DNA of 28,006 bases from an uncultured Paenibacillaceae bacterium (lineage in GTDB: Bacteria > Bacillota > Bacilli > Paenibacillales > CALAME01). The position numbers and the translations under genes are program-made. Positions 24,731-28,006 of the stretch are shown one piece after another. The notes under the pieces are model-generated. The model had not been told where the DNA came from. It ran no database searches and saw nothing but the letters and a program-made list of their open reading frames with translations. Positions within the stretch are counted from its first letter, which is position 1. Each line of letters starts with the position of its first letter. The stretch lies in assembly GCA_937983035.1 (NCBI GenBank), contig CALKAN010000130.1, forward strand, positions 1 through 28,006, in the 5' to 3' direction.

Positions 24731-25447
24731 GTGAGCTGCTCTATACTCGTCGTGGAAGATGAAGCGAAAATCGCTCGTTTGCTGGAAATTGAATTGGAAA
24801 CAGAAGGGTATCGAGTCGGAATTGCTGGTTCCGGCGTGGAAGCTTTGGATAAATTCAATGAAGATCAATGGGATCTCATATTGTTGGACATTATGCTGCC
24901 TGGGCTGAGCGGCATCGAAGTGCTCAGGCGCATTCGTTCGCAAAATGCCGCTGTTCCGGTCATTTTGCTGTCTGCGAAAAATTCTGTAGAAGATAAAGTA
25001 TCAGGGCTGGATTTAGGTGCGAATGATTATTTGACGAAGCCGTTTCAAATCGAAGAATTGTTGGCTCGCATTCGAGCGGCGCTTAGACAATACCAAACGG
25101 CCGCCGCTAACTTATCTTCAGAACATGTTGCCGGCGAAATCAGCCAAGATTGGCTGTCCGCTGCTGATCTGCGCATGAATTTGAAGACGCGGGAAGTGCT
25201 TCGCGGGGAGGAAAGCATTGATCTGACGCCGCGTGAATATGATTTGCTGTTATATTTTCTCAAGCACCCGCAGCAAGTATTGACGAGAGACCAAATTTTG
25301 GAAGCTGTCTGGGGATTTGAATATGCCGGCGAAACGAATGTGGTCGATGTATACATTCGATATTTGCGGAAGAAAATCGATCAAGGCCGATCATTTAAAA
25401 TGATTCAAACCGTGCGGGGCGTCGGATACGTCTTGAAGACGCCATGA
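24731..25447 (+). CDS. OmpR-family response regulator (second two-component system)
   Basis: About 238 residues. The receiver domain has acidic residues 9-11 (VVEDEA), phosphoacceptor Asp53 (LILLDIMLPGLSG) and Lys103 (ANDYLTKPF). The C-terminal winged helix has LTPREYDLLLYFLKHPQQV and NVVDVYIRYLRKKID, ending in MIQTVRGVGYVL, standard for the OmpR family. GTG 24731 is preferred, with AAAGGGGA (24715-24722) 8 nt upstream; an in-frame ATG at 24689 would add 14 residues without a good ribosome site. The gene overlaps the kinase gene by 4 nt (ATGA), which indicates translational coupling. Sequence is clearly different from the first regulator; they are not a recent duplication. Confidence 0.93.
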   Translation: MSCSILVVEDEAKIARLLEIELETEGYRVGIAGSGVEALDKFNEDQWDLILLDIMLPGLSGIEVLRRIRSQNAAVPVILLSAKNSVEDKVSGLDLGANDYLTKPFQIEELLARIRAALRQYQTAAANLSSEHVAGEISQDWLSAADLRMNLKTREVLRGEESIDLTPREYDLLLYFLKHPQQVLTRDQILEAVWGFEYAGETNVVDVYIRYLRKKIDQGRSFKMIQTVRGVGYVLKTP

Positions 25448-26829
25448 AACTGAACAATAAAATTCATTTGTTGTCATCGGTATTGTCTGCTCTGCTCATT
25501 ATTGCATTGAGCCTTTGCATCTACGCTGTCTTCAGCCACTTCATGCTCAGCAGCACGATTGAGCGCTCCGAAGCTGAAATCAGGCATGTAGAACAAGGCA
25601 TTCGTTCCGCTAATGAAGCGATTCAACTTGCTGATTTGCTGCGAGCGTACGTTCCGGTCGACGGGATGATTCGCATCGCGGGAGAGGACGGCAGCAATAT
25701 AGCTGCGGCAGCTTCTCCGTCCGCGGCTTCGCTGAATCAGCAGCCTGTTTCTTTCCAAGCGATGAAGACGGTGGATATCATCACATTAGACAAAGAGCGA
25801 TGGCTGCATATTTCCATTCCGTTGATTTGGCGCGATGGAACGATTGTCAATTTGCAACTGTATGAAAGCTTGGCGTCCATGGATCAAACGCTGCGCATGC
25901 TGCGTTTCGTGCTTCTGGCAGTGACGCTCTTGGCGATGATTCCCGTCATTATTTCCGGCAGGTTTCTCAGCAGACTGATTCTTGCTCCGATTGCGCAAAT
26001 GATTCGGACGATGCGAACGATTATTCAAAGCGGTCGTTTCCAAACGATTCAGATCCATACGAAGTCCAAAGACGAACTGATGGAATTGGGACAAACGTTC
26101 AATCGAATGATTGAGCTTTTGCAATCGAACTTTGAGCGCCAAGAGCAGTTTGTTTCCAATGCTTCCCATGAATTGAGGACGCCGCTGACAGTCATTGAAA
26201 GTTATGCAGCATTGCTCAAGCGGAAAGGAACGGACTATCCAGAAATTTTTGCAGAATCGGTTGAAGCCATACATTCTGAAGCGCTGCGCATGAGAGAAAT
26301 GACGGAACAATTGCTGTTATTGGCGAAAAGTACGGAACAATGGGATATATCGATTCAAATGACGGACATCCCGCGCATCGTTCAAGAAACGGCGCACGCG
26401 TTCGAGCAAGCGCACAAACGGGAAATCGTCGTTCATTCCGAAGGAGCGGTTGAGGGAGTGACCGATCGAAACTTGCTCAAGCAGTTGCTGTTTATTTTGC
26501 TGGACAATGCGCGAAAATACAGCGATGCGCCGATCGAGGTGAAGGTAGAGCACGGGGAGCGCAATGCGCCGATAATTCGCGTGATCGATCAAGGGATCGG
26601 CATCCCGAAAGAAGAGCTGGATAAAGTGTTCGAGCGCTATTACCGCGTCGAACAAGCACGCAGCCGCAAAGCGGGCGGGACTGGCCTGGGCTTGCCGCTC
26701 GCTAAAACGATCACGGATGCGATCGGAGCCAAGCTGATGCTGCATAGTGAATTCGGCAAAGGCACGACAGCGGAAATACGATTGCCGGCTGCGTCAGAGA
26801 TGGCAGCAATGGAAGCGGGCAACGAATGA
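25444..26829 (+). CDS. Sensor histidine kinase (second two-component system)
   Basis: A 461-residue kinase with membrane helices at about 9-31 and 153-176, an outer domain of about 120 residues, a HAMP domain (about 177-230), His242 in SNASHELRTPLTVIES, the N-box ILLDNARKYS, the G1 box DQGIGIP, the F-box VFERYYRVEQARSR and the G2 box GGTGLGLPLAK. All catalytic motifs are present. The start overlaps the regulator stop. The ligand of the outer domain is unknown. Downstream are two PepSY-domain genes, a recurrent arrangement in Bacilli in which a PepSY protein may be a target or modulator of the system (inference). The protein shares the general architecture but little sequence with the first kinase. 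Confidence 0.92.
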   Translation: MKLNNKIHLLSSVLSALLIIALSLCIYAVFSHFMLSSTIERSEAEIRHVEQGIRSANEAIQLADLLRAYVPVDGMIRIAGEDGSNIAAAASPSAASLNQQPVSFQAMKTVDIITLDKERWLHISIPLIWRDGTIVNLQLYESLASMDQTLRMLRFVLLAVTLLAMIPVIISGRFLSRLILAPIAQMIRTMRTIIQSGRFQTIQIHTKSKDELMELGQTFNRMIELLQSNFERQEQFVSNASHELRTPLTVIESYAALLKRKGTDYPEIFAESVEAIHSEALRMREMTEQLLLLAKSTEQWDISIQMTDIPRIVQETAHAFEQAHKREIVVHSEGAVEGVTDRNLLKQLLFILLDNARKYSDAPIEVKVEHGERNAPIIRVIDQGIGIPKEELDKVFERYYRVEQARSRKAGGTGLGLPLAKTITDAIGAKLMLHSEFGKGTTAEIRLPAASEMAAMEAGNE

Positions 26830-26863
26830 TGGTTGCTTAAAAAGCCAAAAAGGAGGGATTCCT

Positions 26864-27457
26864 CTGAAAAAGCGTGTTTTCATTATAACGAGCGTCGTCT
26901 TGATCAGCATTTGCGTTCTCGTATGGGGATGGCCAGGGGAAAAAGGTTTTGGCGTCAATCGTTCCAAATTGAGCGCAGAGGAAGCGGAATCGATCGTTCT
27001 GGCGAATTATGACGGAGAAATTGTCAGCACGAAAAAAATGAAGGATCGCTATGATATTACCTTAAAAAGCAGCACAGGGTTGTATGCGGTCGGCGTAGAT
27101 GCCGACGACGGCGAAATTCAATCGATCGCCCGTTTGGAAGCAGCGGCTCCTGAAAACGGCCAACAGTCAGACCGTGAAGAAGATCGAAGCAATCATGGTC
27201 CGAAGCCGGATCAAGTTTCGCCAACGCAGCCAAATGACCAGCAGCATCCAACGCAGCCGATTTTCATCAGCGAAGAGGAAGCAGCAAAGACAGCGCTGGA
27301 ACATGTAAACGGCGAAGTGGATGATGTGGAAATTCATATACAAGACGGTCAGGCTTATTATTTAGTGGAAATTGAAACGAACGATGAACGGGATGAAGCA
27401 ACCGTGCAAGTTCATGCAATTACCGGCGAAGTCATGTCTATTACTTGGGATGATTAA
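26864..27457 (+). CDS. Double PepSY-domain membrane protein with probable CTG start
   Basis: About 197 residues. The N-terminus KKRVFIITSVVLISICVLVW is a membrane anchor or signal sequence. A first PepSY-like domain (about 35-92) starts LSAEEAESIVLANYDGEI; a polar, Pro/Gln-rich linker (about 95-131) follows; a second PepSY domain (about 133-197) starts ISEEEAAKTALEHVNGEV and ends GEVMSITWDD. PepSY domains bind or inhibit peptidases or act as small outer-membrane or wall-side domains (known of the family). Start: AGGAGG (26851-26856) lies 7 nt before CTG 26864, and no in-frame ATG, GTG or TTG lies between 26747 (inside the kinase gene) and the hydrophobic core. The protein is probably made from the same transcript as the kinase, 34 nt upstream. 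Confidence 0.8.
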   Translation: MKKRVFIITSVVLISICVLVWGWPGEKGFGVNRSKLSAEEAESIVLANYDGEIVSTKKMKDRYDITLKSSTGLYAVGVDADDGEIQSIARLEAAAPENGQQSDREEDRSNHGPKPDQVSPTQPNDQQHPTQPIFISEEEAAKTALEHVNGEVDDVEIHIQDGQAYYLVEIETNDERDEATVQVHAITGEVMSITWDD

Positions 27458-27524
27458 TAGTTAAATAAATTTTCTATCATTCATTTCTAATGAAATTTTA
27501 ATCTTATTCCAACTGATTTTTCAT

Positions 27525-27572
27525 CATCCTCCGGTAACATAATCAATGAAAGCAATCATACAGAGGAGGATG
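27525..27572 (+). promoter_or_regulatory. Possible ribosome-site-sequestering pairing ahead of the last PepSY gene
   Basis: CATCCTCC (27525-27532) is the exact reverse complement of GGAGGATG (27565-27572), which covers the ribosome binding site of the next gene. The intervening loop is 32 nt. It would matter only if transcription starts upstream of 27525 (readthrough from the preceding gene); a weak -10-like CATAAT (27538-27543) would give a transcript lacking the left arm. Confidence 0.3.
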
Positions 27573-27577
27573 CACAA

Positions 27578-27916
27578 ATGATGAAAAAATGGATGATGTT
27601 AGGAATTGTGCTTCTCGTACTCGGAACAGCGCTGACGGGCGTGGTGTTTGCGCAGTCGGGAGAAGCAAACGTCGGTGAGATGAACGTGCAATCGAGAAGC
27701 GAAGTCAAGGCTAACGAGCAGCGCGGGTACATTTCAATTGAAGAAGCGATTCGGATTACTCGCGGCTATGCCGACGGCATCATTGAGGAAATTGAGCGAG
27801 AGTGGGATGACGGCCGCTTAACGTTTGAAGTTGAGATGCGCACAAAGCGCGGCGAACTGGAATTGCTCATTGACGGAAGAACAGGAAAAATTCTAGAGGC
27901 AGAATGGGACGATTGA
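27578..27916 (+). CDS. Small secreted PepSY-domain protein
   Basis: A 112-residue protein with a signal peptide (MMKKWMMLGIVLLVLGTALTGVVFAQ; likely cleavage after VFA) and a single PepSY domain (about 49-112) with ISIEEAIRITRGYADGIIEEIE and LELLIDGRTGKILEAEWDD. Its end (EWDD) resembles the end of the preceding protein (TWDD), indicating related domains. AGGAGG (27564-27569) lies 8 nt before ATG 27578; ATG 27581 is possible. It sits 120 nt after the previous gene and is followed by a strong terminator, so it is the last gene of the operon. Exported PepSY proteins are thought to act outside the membrane, on peptidases or as signal modulators; the specific role here is unknown. Confidence 0.85.
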   Translation: MMKKWMMLGIVLLVLGTALTGVVFAQSGEANVGEMNVQSRSEVKANEQRGYISIEEAIRITRGYADGIIEEIEREWDDGRLTFEVEMRTKRGELELLIDGRTGKILEAEWDD

Positions 27917-27920
27917 TTAC

Positions 27921-27958
27921 ATATGGGCTGCTTGATATTCAAGCAGCCCATATTTTTT
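27921..27958 (+). terminator. Strong intrinsic terminator after the PepSY genes
   Basis: ATATGGGCTGCTTGA (27921-27935) pairs perfectly with TCAAGCAGCCCATAT (27939-27953) around a 3-nt loop, a 15-bp stem, followed by a T-run ending at 27958. Its symmetry could let it work in both directions (the left side is less T-rich on the other strand). Confidence 0.93.
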
Positions 27959-28006
27959 AGGCTCAACGCTCCATCTGTGATGAAATCATGTATAATGATA
28001 TTGAAT

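Noticed and set aside
24262..24943. Two - strand open frames (89 and 113 codons) in and around the gene-free stretch
   Set aside because: No ribosome sites, no family resemblance; they overlap the terminator, kinase end or regulator gene.
26747..26863. ATG start for the PepSY protein within the kinase gene
   Set aside because: No ribosome site, the added residues are a basic shadow of the kinase frame, and the signal sequence would be internal.

Overview
The window reads as chromosomal DNA from a low-to-mid GC Gram-positive, most likely Paenibacillus or a close Paenibacillaceae relative. The basis is strong AGGAGG-type ribosome binding sites, frequent GTG/TTG starts, lipoprotein signals, and a gene neighbourhood (MsmX-like ATPase, very large binding protein, NHL/Yip1 protein, DUF5696-like protein, sugar permeases) that I associate with that family. 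The genus is inference. Every gene lies on the + strand. I see no tRNA, rRNA, CRISPR array or insertion sequence.

Region 1 (2-3804) holds housekeeping genes: the 3' part of lutB, lutC, an EamA/DMT permease, a small VOC/glyoxalase-fold protein, and the stand-alone yebC/pmpR regulator gene with its own extended -10 promoter.

Region 2 (3805-21216, probably continuing to 22101) is the main object of interest. A 302-bp regulatory stretch carries two copies of a perfect 19-bp box exactly 105 bp apart. Each copy is followed by the same 7-nt gap and a near-identical -10-like element. A 22-bp perfect palindrome and a cre-like site follow. Behind it lies a tightly packed gene string: an MsmX/UgpC-type ATPase; a 1041-residue binding protein with two carbohydrate-binding-like domains ahead of the solute-binding domain; a MalF/MalG-like permease pair; a secreted six-blade NHL, TPR and Yip1 membrane protein; a membrane-anchored DUF5696-like protein that may be a glycosidase relative; and a second permease pair. 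It continues into a MacB/Lol-type module: ATPase, lipoprotein adaptor, 952-residue FtsX-type permease, and a second ATPase with an AbrB-like tail. My reading is a cell-surface glycan capture, processing and import system transcribed with a MacB-like exporter or mechanotransmitter. The biological substrate cannot be read from the sequence.

Region 3 (22102-27958) holds two OmpR-family two-component systems in series. The first has a promoter whose predicted transcript would begin with a 14-bp inverted repeat, and it ends at a clear intrinsic terminator. The second is followed by two PepSY-domain genes, one of which apparently starts at CTG. The region closes with a strong terminator with a 15-bp stem. 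The first two-component system directly follows the ABC genes and may control them or sense their activity (inference).
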